DNA from: Pogona vitticeps | Lineage: Eukaryota; Chordata; Lepidosauria; Squamata; Agamidae | Assembly (NCBI RefSeq): GCF_051106095.1 | Contig: NC_135793.1 | Coordinates: forward strand, 1,841,501-1,905,500 | Reading direction: 5' to 3' | DNA length: 64,000 nt | In this document: one piece after another, positions 22,833 through 36,244 of the stretch | Numbering within the stretch: the stretch's first letter is position 1 | Layout: every line of letters begins with the position of its first letter | Notes under the pieces: generated by a model | What the model saw: only the letters and a program-made list of their open reading frames with translations | Databases searched by the model: none | What the model was told of the DNA's origin: nothing | Translations under genes and position numbers: made by a program

Positions 22833-23664
22833 CTTACCATGTCAGAAATTATAATCAGGTTGTCGAGTAAAGAATTGAGCATTACCAACGGAGCCAAAAA
22901 TTCTCCATTATTCCTAAATTTTGAAATACTTGCTTTTGTGTGTGCATAGCCATGGCCGACCTGCATCTCGGGATCAGGGCATGCAGAATCAGGTGCCTCC
23001 TCAATGCTAAGACTTCCGCGTTCTTCTCAGATGAGGTTTAGAGGCCTGCCACCAACCTCTTCAGCCGTGCTTGGTTTTCATGTGGGCATTCAGGACAAAG
23101 GGCTGAAGGATGAAAAAAAAAAGCCAGTCTCCCTTATGGCTGCTCTGCCGGATGGATAGGTTCAGAATGTGGGAGGTTGCAGCAACCGAAACCTGAGCAT
23201 GCACAGAGGCAGAATTTGGGCGTAGGTGCAGAAAACGCAAATGAAATTTGTTGTTAATCTTGGTTTGAATTACAAAAACAGTAACGTCCGCTGGGTTAGA
23301 ATCCAGGCTTGTTACACATTTGGAAATTACGAACTGGCGAGCGCCAATCTGCAGGCTAATTAATTTTGAGTTTTGGCAGTACCCCTCGTGTGAATTAGGA
23401 CTGTCACAGATCGGACTTTGACATTATCTCAGTACTGTAGCTTCCAGTGCCTTTGGCTCATTGATGTGGCGGTTATCAGATCTCTTACATTTAAGTGTGG
23501 AAATGTGCTGTCATGCCTATACAAGAGTGAGGAATACCTGGAACATACAGATCAGCTGGTGATTCTCTGTTCCCTTTCAGGGGAGGGGCTGCTATCTGGA
23601 TTTTGAGGGAGGGCTGTACAGTTTGGTGGGGTGAAACTATACCGTCTGTATTTTGCTGTGTTTA
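22833..23664. other. Anonymous DNA
   Basis: No gene recognised. The open frame around 23418-23606 has no neighbours or motifs to support it. Confidence 0.4.
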
Positions 23665-23716
23665 TATAATAATAATCTTGGAACTGCAGAGCTGGCAGGA
23701 ACCCTAGGGATCACCA
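23665..23716 (-). repeat. SINE tail fragment, type B
   Basis: ATAATAATCTTGGAACTGC and AGAGCTGGCAGGAACC are the complemented CR1-like SINE tail. Head absent. A similar scrap lies at 56921-56962. Confidence 0.55.
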
Positions 23717-25189
23717 AATAGTATTTTAAAATTAATTTGCAGGGTTTTTTTTTTTAAAAAATAAGATCTAATTTTTACCTCCCCAATGGATGGGTGTTCT
23801 TCCTTGTTTTTATTCACTGTGGCTAGAATCCAGTGTTTGTTCGTTCATTTCTTACCTGCCCATCTGGTGACAGGCCACTAGAGTAATAGGTTGTACTAGA
23901 ACAAGCCCACTGAAACAGTGGAAATGTGGTGAGTCAACTCCTCTCCAAGTTCCATTGTTTCAATGGGTCTACTCTAATTGTGACTTGCTCTTGGATTTCA
24001 GCCAGCGTTTAAATTTCAAACAAAAGCGTGCAGGAGGCGTGCTTGAAGTTAGATATACATTTGATGTCTATCACACGAAGGATGGGTTAAAAAGACTGAA
24101 ATAAAGCAAGGTTTTCTGGATTTCGTAGTGCGCGTGTGGGTGGAGGGATGAGTGACTTGATGGAAAACTTCCTTGTACCAAAATCTGGCACTGCCGATGG
24201 AGCAAGACAGATAGCTCTGTGGCTGAAGCCTCTGCTATCTGGAGAGATTTTATCTCAGAAATGATTGGAGCTGAGGAATTCCTAGTATATTTTCTCAGGC
24301 AGCGCCATGGTATATATGCACACTCAACTTGTTTCTCTGGGACACTCCGATAGTTGTTTGACCTACAGGGAGGAAACATGCTTGACTCATAGGGACTACC
24401 AATTCGAGATTTGATGTGGCATTTGTGCTGTGCATTTATTTAAAATACGGCCTTGCACTTACTGCTCAGTTGGAGTTTTTCATCTGGTAGGACATCTCTT
24501 AGCAGGTGCTCTTGAAGAACCTGGTGTCTATCGCGATGGAAACCAATGGAAACCCAACCTTGCCTTCCATCAGAGACACCAGCCGGCCTCTCAGAAAATT
24601 CAGGTCACCTGGAAGGGCATCCAGTTCGATCATCCTTAACCCTCCACGTTCAGTGTTGCTTTGGAAGATACACTGACCTATTTTTAAAAAAACGCAAGGC
24701 AAAAGGTCTACAGAGGGAACATGTATGTGCCACATGTTAAATACATCCTTTCTTTTTAGAAGGTGTAGAGCTTGCCATTTTTTTTAATATGACAACTTGC
24801 ATCATTCCCCATCTGGCATGGCTAGAATGACTGGGGGGGGGGAATCCTGTGAGTTGTCATCCAGAGTCGGCTAGCGTGGTCTTGGGTACCTTTTGACATC
24901 CTTAATTTCTGTTTGCTCTCAGTATTAACCTTTGCGAGAGGAGGGGACAAGGCACACATTAATTCTGCAGCTTCAACCTTTGTTTCTATTTGTCAAGAAG
25001 GAAAGTGTTTGGAACCGGACGGGCTTCAGCAGCTCGGGCCTCGCGAGATGCAGAAGCTTTGTGCCATGAAGTTGGCCAACGTTCCAGAAGAGTTAGATCA
25101 GGTTATAGACCTGGGTGTGAGGAGATAAACAGCATTGGTTTTGGCTGGCAAGGGCTGAGTGGGATGACGGATAACTCACTGACATTTTA
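23717..25189. other. Anonymous DNA with one readable segment
   Basis: 23935-24000 resembles the dispersed repeat noted at 17241. An open frame of 71 codons at 24913-25128 has fairly protein-like composition (stretches such as CLEPDGLQQLGPREMQKLC). It has a possible acceptor CTCTCAG at about 24921 but no donor. No family recognised. Confidence 0.3.
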
Positions 25190-25350
25190 ATATTTTATTT
25201 ATTTGTTTTAAAATAGTCCTGTGCCATCTGTCAAGCTCAACATACTCAGGTGGTGCACAGAGATGAAACTGCTGTATAAAAGATACACAACCCAAGGATG
25301 TAAAACTTGCCAAGGCATAGCCAATGGGCCATAAGGTTAAAAATAAAAGA
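25190..25350 (-). mobile_element. Possible LINE 3' UTR fragment, L2-like
   Basis: TATTTTATTTATTTG, then a run to CCAAGGATGTAAAACTTGCC, resembles the complemented tails seen at 27612 and 48418. It is worn and the family is inferred. Confidence 0.35.
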
Positions 25351-26999
25351 CCATAAATCATTTCTATCGTGTGCCAAGCTTCATAAAAGTATTGTTTTGC
25401 ATGGGGAGGGTATGCCACAGAGCAGATGATTTTTAGAGAAGCTGTCTTGCAGTGACTGTGGAGCAGTCAGGATGCTGGGCGCTAAGATGGTGTGGAAGGA
25501 TATTTTAGTTTTTTGACCCCACTCCTCCACATTTCTGCCCTTTCCATCTCCTGAGCCCTGTTCCAAAGAAAACCGGCCTTTTCGTCTTCTCTAAGCGGAA
25601 CAGAAAAAGTGGCTATTCCTTGTCATCTTGAATATATGGACCCAGGCGCTGTCTCCACGTAGCCTCTTCGTATTGGAAATGTCTCTGCTTGCAAAGCAGC
25701 GGAAGATGGAGAGAGAGAAAAAAAGGAAACTTAGCTCCGGCTGCTTTGTAGAAAAGCAAGAAGGAAATACTAATGTCCTTCTCTCAATGCCTTTTGATCT
25801 TGCTTTTGTGGGCTAACAAGTGTGTATGTGTTTAGGGGGATCTAGGATTCTGTAAGGCTGTAGTGTTGTATGTGCCTTGCCGTGCTTTGAAATGAATCGG
25901 TCACTGTAAAGAAAAGAGAGAAGAAATAGGTCATTACCGAGACACGTCATGCCAACGGTGCCTCCTTTTTAACAAACTTCTTGAAACGGTTCCCTCTGCT
26001 TTTTAAGGGAGCAAAAAGTTCCTCCACCCCCCTTTTCTTTTAAAATTAAAGGCTGAACATTGGGGTCTAGGGGAGGGGCGAATCTGAAACCCAAACTGTA
26101 CATGCCAAGAATGACTGAAGACAGCTATTCGTGGGGGTGGGTGGGTGTCCTGTCACCCTCCCCTCTTTGCTCTCCGGGTTCATGGAGGGAGGTTTCAGCC
26201 TTTAACGAATTTGCAGTCCTGAAACCATTGCAAGCTGCCGTGATTAGCTCTCTTTTCTAATGAGTACACAAAGCTGGATTGTCAGCTTGCCAGTGGGTTC
26301 ATTGTGAAGCCCTGGCCTTCCCCCGTAATCCTTTGTGCGAGGCGTCTTTTTTTTACACAGAGATGGCAATTTGAATCTAATTTACACTAGTCTGGGCGCT
26401 AAGCCTTCCCACACTGGAAATACCCCTAATCAATAAAGTTGGCGTTACTTTGCAGTTCCAAAGTCTCTCTCATCTGTGCCTCTTTTTTTTCTTTTGCTAC
26501 ATTGCACTTAAAAAGGGGGGGGCCCTCTAAATCTTTTGACCGTCATCTTAACACAAGAATAAACAATGTTTTGTTCCCTGGCAGAGAGTTACAGCCTAAG
26601 AAACAGAAAACATCTTAGAAGTCTTAAGTCAAGCACGGCGATCTTTGCCAGAGAAACTTCCACCTTGTGTTATAACGAGATTTTTTTTCCACCCTAGATG
26701 AGAATCTTGGAAACAAGGAGCTGGAGAGTGTGGCATATAATTGAAGGGCAGAAAAAAATAGCTTTATTTCTGAGAATCTGTTTAGAAAGTGGGGCCAGGG
26801 AAACTGGCCCCTTACTGGGCAGGGCTGCCATTTTGAATTTGTCATCACAAACACCATGAACAAAACATATGGTTCTTTTGTTGTGTATTTTTTTTTCACT
26901 TGCAGGACTAGCTCAGAAGAAGCTCATCTCCTGGAGAAATGGCCTTCTTAAACATGGAAGCTGCTCCTTTTACCATCCTCTCCATCTCCCCTTTTTACC
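25351..26999. other. Anonymous DNA
   Basis: No gene recognised. 26230-26460 is repeat-free with homeodomain-like TCTAATGAG and CCTAATCAATAAAG. It might be conserved non-coding DNA. Confidence 0.35.
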
Positions 27000-27132
27000 A
27001 CCTTCGTTGCCATCTGTTTTAATTTACCCTATTTGGTTATGTATTAATTTAATTTTTTATTATTTCATAATAAACAGTAAAATACTGTTGTTAGCTGCCC
27101 AAAGTGGCCTGGTTGCCAGAGGGCGCAGGAAA

Positions 27133-27171
<39 letters not shown>

Positions 27172-27172
27172 A
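27000..27172 (+). mobile_element. L2-like LINE 3' tail with (AAAT)n
   Basis: A T-rich 3' UTR is followed by GTTAGCTGCCCAAAGTGGCC and TGGTTGCCAGAGGGCGCAGG, then a clean (AAAT)n at 27130-27172. This is the standard end of reptile L2-type LINEs. Coding sequence is absent. Confidence 0.65.
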
Positions 27173-27611
27173 GTCCTGTTCATATATTACATAGAAATTA
27201 CCAGCAAAACAGTTTTTGTTCTAGAATACTGTCAAGTATAGATAAAATCTATAAAATCAAAGAAGATCTTTGCTCAGCCTTGTGGCTGAAAGTTCAAGAC
27301 CATTTTGGGGAAAAAATTCATTTCTTTTTAAAATTATTATTCCTTTCTCCTCCTCCTCCTCCTTTTTTAATCAGAGCATGGTACAATTTAAAATGATGGC
27401 CACATATGAAATAAAGGGAGGAGGGGGGAAATGTTAAGATCACTAGATTATTTTTGACCAAAAGCAGGCTGGGACATTCAGATGAAACTCAAAGAGTTAA
27501 TGGTACAACGGTTTTTTTTTAAATCTGTGATGAAAAAGAGTGTGTTAATGAATGAGGATGCACTGAATTTTAAGTTTTGGTGCATCTTCATAAAGCATCA
27601 TATGAAGCTGG
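27173..27611. other. Anonymous DNA
   Basis: No gene recognised. CTC repeats lie near 27348-27362. Confidence 0.4.
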
Positions 27612-27690
27612 CATGTTTATTTATTCATTTAAAATATTTTTACCCCACCTTTGTCCTTCAAGAGGACTCAGGTTGGTTTCTGGAGAAGGC
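27612..27690 (-). mobile_element. L2-like LINE tail fragment
   Basis: TTTATTTATTCATTTAAAAT, then TTTTTACCCCACCTTTGTCC and AAGAGGACTCAGGTTGG, is the complemented GTAAGCCGCC-type tail. Compare 48418. Confidence 0.55.
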
Positions 27691-28499
27691 CTAGAATCTC
27701 GAAATGAAACGATAGCTTCTTTGATTACACTTCGAAGGGAACACTGACTTTTTCCATGTGGCTCTGTTACTGGTCCACAGCATATGTTTGTTGAGACAGG
27801 GTAAACATGAGCCATTCTTTGGATTTATATTTCATGCAACACTTCTGTAGAAGCTTAGCCTTTCCCGGCCCTTTGTGCCTTTCCTTAACCACCTCTTTTA
27901 ATTTGGCAAGGAAAAGAAGAGCCAGCTTCCCTTCCTGTTTAATTTTTGGATACGTTGGTGCAGAGACGATTTCTTCTGAACCTTGCCACCCCCCCTCCCC
28001 AAAATGGGCCTGCGGATGGGGGGTGTGTGGGGGGGAGGCAGGAAGCAGCTTCCTCGGAGCTGTCAATTCGGGTATGTGCAAAATGAGCCCTAATGAGGTT
28101 GAGCTCCATCGGATTCTTTCACACTTGTCTGTTTCGATCTCACGCCACGAGACGGGGCAGCTGAAAGTCACGCCATGGTGGAAATGTGTAAGCCATCATG
28201 CGCAATGCAGAATAAATGTCATTTAGGAACATGAAATATTGGCGTGTTTATAATCCTGCTTCCCTCTTCTTTCCCCCCCTTTCCCTACCGCGGATTTTCG
28301 GCTGTCGGCCTCCCTCCCGTTTGTCTCATTTCCCCCACGCCTCCCTTTCTGCCTTCAGGCGTGTTCCTCCCTTATGCGTACCCATGTTTCTTTTGTCAGT
28401 CTATCGAAACAGAGCTCCAAATCTGCCACAATTTGGGAGCAGGGGGGGAGGGGAGGGAACAGGACAAGCCCCTTTGCATCAACCAAAGCACACTCTGGT
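27691..28499. other. Anonymous DNA
   Basis: No gene recognised. Pyrimidine-rich around 28260-28360. Confidence 0.4.
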
Positions 28500-28686
28500 G
28501 GGTTTACAAGTTAATTATGCAGGCTACACATTGCACCCCCTTCAGGCCAGCTGGGTCCTCATTTTACCGATCACGAAAGGATGGAAGGCTGAGTGAACCT
28601 TGAGCGGGCTACCTGGGATTGAACCCCAGGTCGTGAGCAGAGTGTTGGCTGCAGGGCTGCAGTTTAACCACTGTGCCACAAGCCTC
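28500..28686 (-). mobile_element. Sauria SINE
   Basis: Complement of the 18440 copy. GGCTACACATTGCACCCCC matches its mid-body. AGCTGGGTCCTCATTTTACC and GGGATTGAACCCCAGG (B box) follow, then the head end TTTAACCACTGTGCCACAAG. Near complete, with a shortened tail. Confidence 0.9.
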
Positions 28687-29749
28687 ATTGCCTCATGGCA
28701 CAGTGGAGGCCCTGTGGTGGCCTTGAAGCCCATAGGAAAATGCCCTTGGCGGCAGCAGATGGCCCACAGATTGTATATGGATCATCCTTGTCGTTTTGCC
28801 TCCTGCCTTGGGTTTAAATTATGTGGCTCTTTTGTACGGGTGTCTCATGCATTGTTATAATTCTCTCTTGTCTATCTGTCCAGTTATTCTGCCTTGTTCA
28901 CATGCTCGTGGTTGGTCTTCCAGCTTTTTGTATTGGTCCAGTATTGGCTATGAATTAGGAATGTCAGATGTGCCCCGTAAAGCACAACTAATTAGTCTCT
29001 GTTTGAAGCATCGTCCCTTTCTATTTTTTTTTAAAACTTTTCAGCCCGTCCTTTCCATGTCGGGTGGATTCTGCCTGGTTGCATCCAAGCTGAATATTCA
29101 GATTGTGATTGATACGGTACATCTTGTGTTGGATGCAGTTCATCGGGGTTGTTTATAGCAACGGGGGGAAATCAGGATGGGGGAGCTGAAACTTTCATTT
29201 ATGTAGTTTACATTATGTCTGATTAATTTCTTTGTCTGCCTGTATTTTTGAGGAAGAGTTATCTGAAAGAGTCTCATAATGTGTATAGAAGCGAAAGCTC
29301 AGCAGTGTATGTAGTTTCCCTTTCCAGATTCTATTTAGAAATGGTCTACAGAAACAACCAACGCTTCTGGCCTTTGTTCTTCACATTTCATTTTGCAAAA
29401 ACCTGTCCTCGTATGGCTTTGGCGTCCTGCTTGTTTTTCACTTCAGCGTCTCGACTCCCGGGGTTGCTTCTGGCCTGACGGCTGGTCCTTGCTGGGCAGC
29501 TACGCCAGAGCGTTCGGGAAGCCTTACATTTTGGGGCCATTATTCCGAGAGTCATCTAGGCATCATGGCTGAGTGAAGGATTCTGGGAATTGTAGTCCAG
29601 AAACTCCAGGGCCCCAATTCAGCTCCCTAATCACATGTTTTAACAGGAGGAACCATTGCTATGCAGTTATGTGTGCCCATGGCTACTACAATATTTATAA
29701 ATGAATGAATGTTTAGAAATCACTTAGGTCCAAAGATGCCAAAGGAGTA
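28687..29749. other. Anonymous DNA
   Basis: No gene recognised. 29567-29612 (GGATTCTGGGAATTGTAGTC) recalls a hAT MITE core. Open frames at 28796-29158 lack support. Confidence 0.4.
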
Positions 29750-29751
29750 TA

Positions 29752-29890
29752 CAGTAGGACCACGATATCCGTGGGGATGAATTCCAACCTCCTGCCCCAT
29801 GGATACCGAAAAATGTGGAAAATTTAAACCCTATAGATTGCATAGTTTATGGTTCCTCCCAGTGTCCAGCTTTGGTCAATACACCCTGGA
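29752..29890 (+). mobile_element. Tigger/pogo-like DNA transposon end
   Basis: CAGTAGGACCACGATATCCG, then GGATACCGAAAAATGTGG, follows TA and resembles the 5' end of the Tigger group (CAGT-GGCC-C-ATATCCG type). The right end could not be placed; the given end is approximate. Confidence 0.55.
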
Positions 29891-31560
29891 ACTGCATATA
29901 AATATATATATTTTTTAATTTATTATTTTCAGACAGTGAATAAATGCCTTAGTGGATACTGATCCTGCAGGTGGCATTATACACACACGTACCAACACAG
30001 AGATCAAGTACTGAACAGCACCTTCATCAAGACAGTTCTGGATCCGTGAAGGATTCACTGAATCACTTAAAACGTACATTTTATGGGAGTAACAAATGAA
30101 CAAAAGTGAACTACATTTTTAAAGCAAAATATTTCAGCTTCTGCCTTTCCTCTGTTGCTCTGGTTAACGTTATGTTCCTTCCAAGGCGGCAGTTATAAAA
30201 CATAGGGAACAGGATATTTCAAAGTGGATGAATAGATGTTATACGCTTCTTCAAGGATCATAAGAAGAATTAGGGTCTTAAGGGTATTTAAGTTATTTCA
30301 ATGGACAATTTAGTGTGGGGTTTTTTTTTTCATTATTGGGAGTGGGAAGGACTTTCCATGAGAGAATTCTATGCAGCTATCATGCTGTCAGGACACACCT
30401 ATTGATGGTTGGCGAGAGGACCAACATCATCATACTCAGTGACACTGAGACCAAGGACAGCAGGATTCTAGCCCAGGATAGATGTGGCAAATGCCTATCT
30501 CATATTTGCCCCCTCCTGCTGTATAAACACAGAGACCCACACTTCCTCTGTCATAACTGGCAAAAGAAGTGAATTAGTTCATCAGAAACTTAAGGACACG
30601 AAGCAAAGAGTGAAGATTACTAGAGTGAAATAATCTAAAGGGTGCCGATGGAAAAAAAAGAAAATATTAAAATGATTGATTCCCCGCCAAAAAAAAAAAT
30701 CTTTATGAAAAAAGTCCTTAAAAAAAGAAAACATTAGTGGATAAAAGAATCTAAATTCATGCACCAGTTTTGAATCCGTGTCTCTTTTAAGACCAATGTG
30801 TTGTGAATCAGAATATTGTAGAAGGCTCAGTGAGTGCAGTTTGGAATCTGCCAAATTCATTAAAGCCGTGAATAATTTCAAGGCGGACAAAGGCACAGCT
30901 TAATCGGCCTTTTGGTTTCTAGAGATGCTGTTGGTGATGAGCATCCTGTGATCTGAAACATCGATCGGCTTTAAACCGTAGCATTTTACCCTTGTTCATC
31001 CACTGTGAAATCTTTACCGTAAACGGTTAAATGGGTTGCAACGAACATCTGAATTGATTCTTAATATAATCCAGAGGATAAACCATTCGACTCTTTAGGC
31101 GTTCCGAGCCTGAGGCAAGGGTGAGCGTGAGACCGGTCAAAGACGGTTGGGCCAACTGAGCAATGAGAGACTGTCAGCTAATCATTAAGGCCACTATCCT
31201 GCTGCCACGCCTGTGCGTGGAATGATAATCGTGCAAGGGCTTTGCCATATATAGGACAAGCATTCTGGCAGGTCATGCGGGCCAGTGTGATTCCCGTTGC
31301 ACGCCTGGGCCTTTCAACAGGATCCCTCGCCCGCCTGTTTTGTTGTTCTTAAAAGTTCTTTTCATCATCAATTGTCTTCATGCTTACGCTCACAACAAAA
31401 ATGCATTCAGGTAACTGTGACAACTTTCGTTCTGGATTACAGGAGTCTGTACTTTAAAGCCATGGAGTCAAAATATAAATTAAGCAAAGGCGAAGCAACT
31501 GCTTCTAAAAATACTGCTTTTTTTATTTTGAGTTGCTGTTGAGTTGACAGCTAAACAGTC
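29891..31560. other. Anonymous DNA with one readable segment
   Basis: No gene recognised. 30400-30572 reads as a compact open frame rich in Cys and His (CGKCLSHICPLLLYKH), with no known family. It could be a decayed repeat or chance. 31150-31260 is repeat-free and conserved-looking. Confidence 0.35.
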
Positions 31561-31568
31561 ATCTAGAA

Positions 31569-32151
<583 letters not shown>

Positions 32152-32159
32152 ATCTAGAA

Positions 32160-33639
32160 TGTCAGCATCATCCAGAGGAAAAACATGGGTCAGACGTGGG
32201 CCTCCCGGGGTGGATGGAAGCTTTCGGATACTCATCGAGGCTCTCCCTGATGAGCTGGTTTCCTCTGCTCAACAGATCGACAGGTCTTGGCGTTACATTA
32301 TTTTCTTAATAATCCCGTTTACTCTCTTTAGAATCAGCGACTAAAGAGCAGCAGGTAACACACAGTCTCAACCAGGAAGGAAGGGGAGGGAGCGTTAATA
32401 GAAACAAGTTGTATTTTTTTGCCACAAGTTGCATAATGAGCGGCTTTTCAGAAAGTAACTTTCAGTGTTACATGCAAACCTGTTCAGCTAGAGGGCTGGA
32501 ACCTCAGGTCTTGTTGCTATTTAAATGCGGAGAACCCATCTTGCAAAAAAAAAAATTAAAAAAATTTACAAAGTGGCCCAGAGAAGCGACAAGCGTTGCA
32601 TGCATCCACTTTTGTTTATCTTGCTGGTATGCTGTGCTCAGTGGCTAACCTAATGCTCCTTTTACCTCGGTGATGACCGGTTCATGCCTCCCTGCATGTG
32701 GGTAATTATGTTTGTGAGTGTGTTCTCTGCCGTCAAGTCGGAACAGACATACATCAACCCTAATGGGTCAACATGTGCCTTCTCCTTAAAATAAAGCTCA
32801 TTCTGTTTTCTCCCCGCTATGTGAAGCCACACTGTCTTGCTCGAATCCTCACAGACACATCATACAGCTGAAAACGCCCTAATTTCTGAGATGTTGTTAG
32901 TGGCTGTTTAGGCAAGCAAGGGCCAGCGTCAACGCTTTTTGTGTGGTGGAAAAGCAAATCGACGCAGGCTTTTGTGAATAATTTGAAAAAGTGCTGCTAG
33001 CCGCCAGCTTCCTGCAGAATCCTGGCAGTTCCCCAGTGGTCAAATAGCTGATTATTTTGTATTTTAAACCCTTCCCCCCGAATGGTGCAGAAAACCAAGC
33101 TGCCTGGGTGTGAGAAGGTGCATTTGAATGTCTGTCCGCACCTGCAAAGGCACCTGGATGTTTATAGATATACATACTTACAGAGACATAATTTTTTTCA
33201 GCCAGTTTTATTGTGGTTTTGGATTTTCTCTGTGTATGTGTTGTTCTTAACAGACTGAATGACTAGCATTTGAACAGTTTTACATTTCCTTGCTAGAAAT
33301 GCAGATGCAAGTGGTGGAATTGCTGAGAACTGGGCAGGCTGAAAAGAGAAAAGAGAGTCGAAATCAAGCGAGTACATGATTTAAATGTGCTCTCTTCTTA
33401 AGCTGTGTCAAGGCAGTAAATGGCTTTCACTTAAACAAGTTCCTGAGGGGTCAGAGAAATATATGTGGAGCAGAAAGAAAGCATGCACTTAGAAATGGCA
33501 TTAAAATGTGATTTTTGTCACGGGCCTGGTTGGAACGAGCAGAGTGTAGAGCCGTGAAAAATGCAGCAGAAATAAAACCAATAACCTTCTGAACCCTGTG
33601 ATAAGCTCAGCATGTTTCTCAGCTATAATCAGGGCGAGC
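32160..33639. other. Anonymous DNA
   Basis: No gene recognised. 32730-32790 (CTGCCGTCAAGTCGGAAC) looks like a scrap of the complemented type A SINE tail. Confidence 0.4.
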
Positions 33640-33765
33640 AAAAAGAACACAGAGTTTGGTGGCACACGAGAGATTAAAAAGAGCTTGATGGCCCTTGAAG
33701 ACTAGCCAGTCTGATGTATGACGCGCTTTCCTGGATTGCAGACGGGTTCCTCAGATGCATGCAGA
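33640..33765 (-). mobile_element. Penelope-like terminal repeat, worn
   Basis: On the minus strand GCATCTGAGGAACCCGTCTG, then ATCCAGGAAAGCGCG, then a TAGTCTTCAAGGGCC box and a GTGCCACCAAACTC end parallel the 22006 repeat (CTCTGAAAAAGTGG ... GGCCACAAGACTCC). Assignment is by likeness. Confidence 0.45.
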
Positions 33766-34074
33766 TTGGATGCGGAGAAAGGCAACGTTAGGTGTAGCAG
33801 GATCCAGTCCTGTTGCGCACTTCTGTGAACGGCACATTGCTGCTGATTAAAGGTTCCTTTTGCAAATTTTGGGGGTGCACAGGCCTTCACTGCATCACGT
33901 ATGAGTTGCAGGCACCCCAAAACGGCTTTTACTCAGTGGTTTTCTGTTGCCGACAGTCATTTCCACTCCACACGTAACAGGATTTCAGCCACTGTAAAAC
34001 AGATTTATTTATTTGACTTTATTTGGGAAGGTTAGTAAAGGGGAATATGACCCTTCTGATAGCCTGAAACCATC

Positions 34075-34265
34075 AAGCTCCATTATAGATTATAGTGATA
34101 TGCTTTGCATCCAAAAATCGCTAATTTGTCGATTCACATTCATGCGAATCAGTGAATGTTTTTAGTGATTTTTGATTTATTGGGCTATAAAACGGCCTTC
34201 CGGGCACCTAGTGACACCACAGAAGAACAATGACAGAGTCCTCTGGGCCACTTGGTTTGAACTGG
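34075..34265 (+). repeat. Fragment related to the 61544 palindromic DNA transposon
   Basis: Shares with 61544-62040 the blocks TAATTTGTCGATTCACATTC, TGCGAATCAGTGAATG and TAGTGATTTTTGATTTATTG. The termini are missing, so it is a truncated or decayed copy. Confidence 0.6.
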
Positions 34266-35149
34266 ATGTCCAGCTCATGGCCATGGGACCAATTATTTTT
34301 CTAATCTTCTCTTAACTTGTTAACCTTTTGCTTTGGCCTGAGCAGAGACGAAAGGCACAATGAAAAGAGTTCCGATGAGGCAGGTTTGGTTCTGGTTTGA
34401 TGGCCTGAAATGGATCAGCTTAGGAAGCCTGTCGCCGTTACTATCTTGGCCCCAGATGGCCTCCAGTCCCTGGGCTGTGTTTGTTCTGATGCCTTTCTCG
34501 TTCCTCTTTGGCTGTGAAGCCACGTAACTTTGGCTTAGCACCCTAAACGATGCAACACACAAGGATATCCACGGGGTATCCAGTTTTCACAATGACAGGC
34601 TCTGTGTCTCTGCGCCCGCGCACACATGCTTGCTTCCAAGTTGTAACTAAGTGTGCTTGTGGAATAAAATCCTGAGCATGTATAATTGATGCGCCATAAA
34701 CTTGTACAGAGAGTTAGCATTGGCTAAATAGCGTCTTGTCTACAAAAAGGCCTGCCCCTTTCCATTGAAATAGATGCAAGCTGCCAGATAGGTATGCATC
34801 AATTAAAAAAAAAAAAACACATCATTTTCAAAGTGTAGTTGACCAGATCAAGTGCTTGGGGGAAGCTTCGTATAGATTACGGTAGTCCTGACATCAAGCC
34901 AGAGAGAGGGAGAGAGAGAGAGGCCACTGTGGTTAGCCCTCTGTGATAGATAAGGAGGAAGTGGTCCACCACAACTCAAAAGGTTACCTGTTCTGTCTCT
35001 GGTCTCTCTCTCTTTCTCTCTCTCAAAAATTAGCAGCAGCAGCAATTTTTTTAGGGGGGGAAGCCTGTGGACTTTACACAAAAGCATGTGTTTGGCATAA
35101 CATGTATTCATAATTAGTTTTTTTTAATGCATAAAATGATTATTTCTTT
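34266..35149. other. Anonymous DNA with inverted GA/CT tracts
   Basis: No gene recognised. A (GA)n-rich tract at 34901-34922 faces a (CT)n-rich tract at 35003-35024, able to fold on about 80 bp of intervening sequence. Confidence 0.4.
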
Positions 35150-35407
35150 AGTAAATTTATATACTGCTGACTTAGGGCAAGTACTCTAGTTAAACTGCTG
35201 TACAGAAAGCCGCCTCCAACATAATTATGCTAGGAGCGCATTTCCCTCCAGACCCAACCAACGAGCTGGGTCCTCGTTTTACCGACCTGAGAAGGACAGA
35301 AGGTGGAGTCAGCCTTAAGCTGGCTATCTCAGCTTGTTGGGATTGAACGCAGGTGGTGTGCAGAGTCTTGACGGCCATACTGCAGTTTAACCACTGTTGC
35401 CACGGGA
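35150..35407 (-). mobile_element. Sauria SINE
   Basis: Complement of the Sauria SINE: tail TTTATATACTGC and AAGTACTCTAG, body GAGCTGGGTCCTCGTTTTAC, B box GGGATTGAACGCAGG, head TTTAACCACTGTTGCCACG. Contains AACATAATTATG as in the 50950 copy. Confidence 0.87.
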
Positions 35408-36244
35408 GTGCAACGCCACCGATCCAATAACCTACTCCAGATGCAGCTTACGGTTGGATTTTAGCCACTGAAAACGCAGCGTCAGACTTGCGGGAGTTCT
35501 TGCATGTTATGATCTGAGCGGTTTCCCTCCTTGGTTCAGAAGGCCACGTAACAAGTAGAGAATTGTTTTGTCTTGTTTTGCAAGCAAACAAACAAAACCC
35601 CGAAGAGGCTGGCTGTTGCATAATTTTCAGCTTTGCCTTTTGAGACGCCCGTGTGTTCTTCCTGCATTATTATCCTCCTCCTCCAAGCAATGAAAATCAA
35701 TGGGCCCGGCTGAATTTCTTGTTTGTTTGTCTGTTAAGACGCAGCAAGAGAATCATCAGAGCCGCTCTGAAATGGGAGATATTACAGATTTTTGAGGCAA
35801 AGAAGGGATAACCAATAGCGTTCAGCACTTACCTCGCTGCTTTCGCTGTGGATTTCAAATTGCTTTATAGATATGAGTGAATTTTCGTTTCCCAGCAGAA
35901 ACCCTCTGGGACTGGAAGCTATTATCACTATATTGCAGATGGAGAAAGCCTGAGAAGTTTAAAGGTTAAATTTTCAGCCCTAGTTGTGCGAGCGACAAGG
36001 GGGAGGGGGGAAAACACCCTCTGTTCTGTGATCAGAAGATCCTTCAGAATACTAAAGATGAAATGCAAATACAGTAATATAGATGTGTGGTGTTTCTTTA
36101 ACCAATAGTTAACATTAAAATTGCATTCAATTATTTCCTTTTAAAACTCAAGACCTAGGTAGACACGATGTTTTGATAGCAACGTCGCCTTTTGTTGTAC
36201 GTTATTGTTCTGGAGCGGGTTGGCAACACGCAGGGATGTTGGCA
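35408..36244. other. Anonymous DNA
   Basis: No gene or repeat recognised. Confidence 0.4.
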
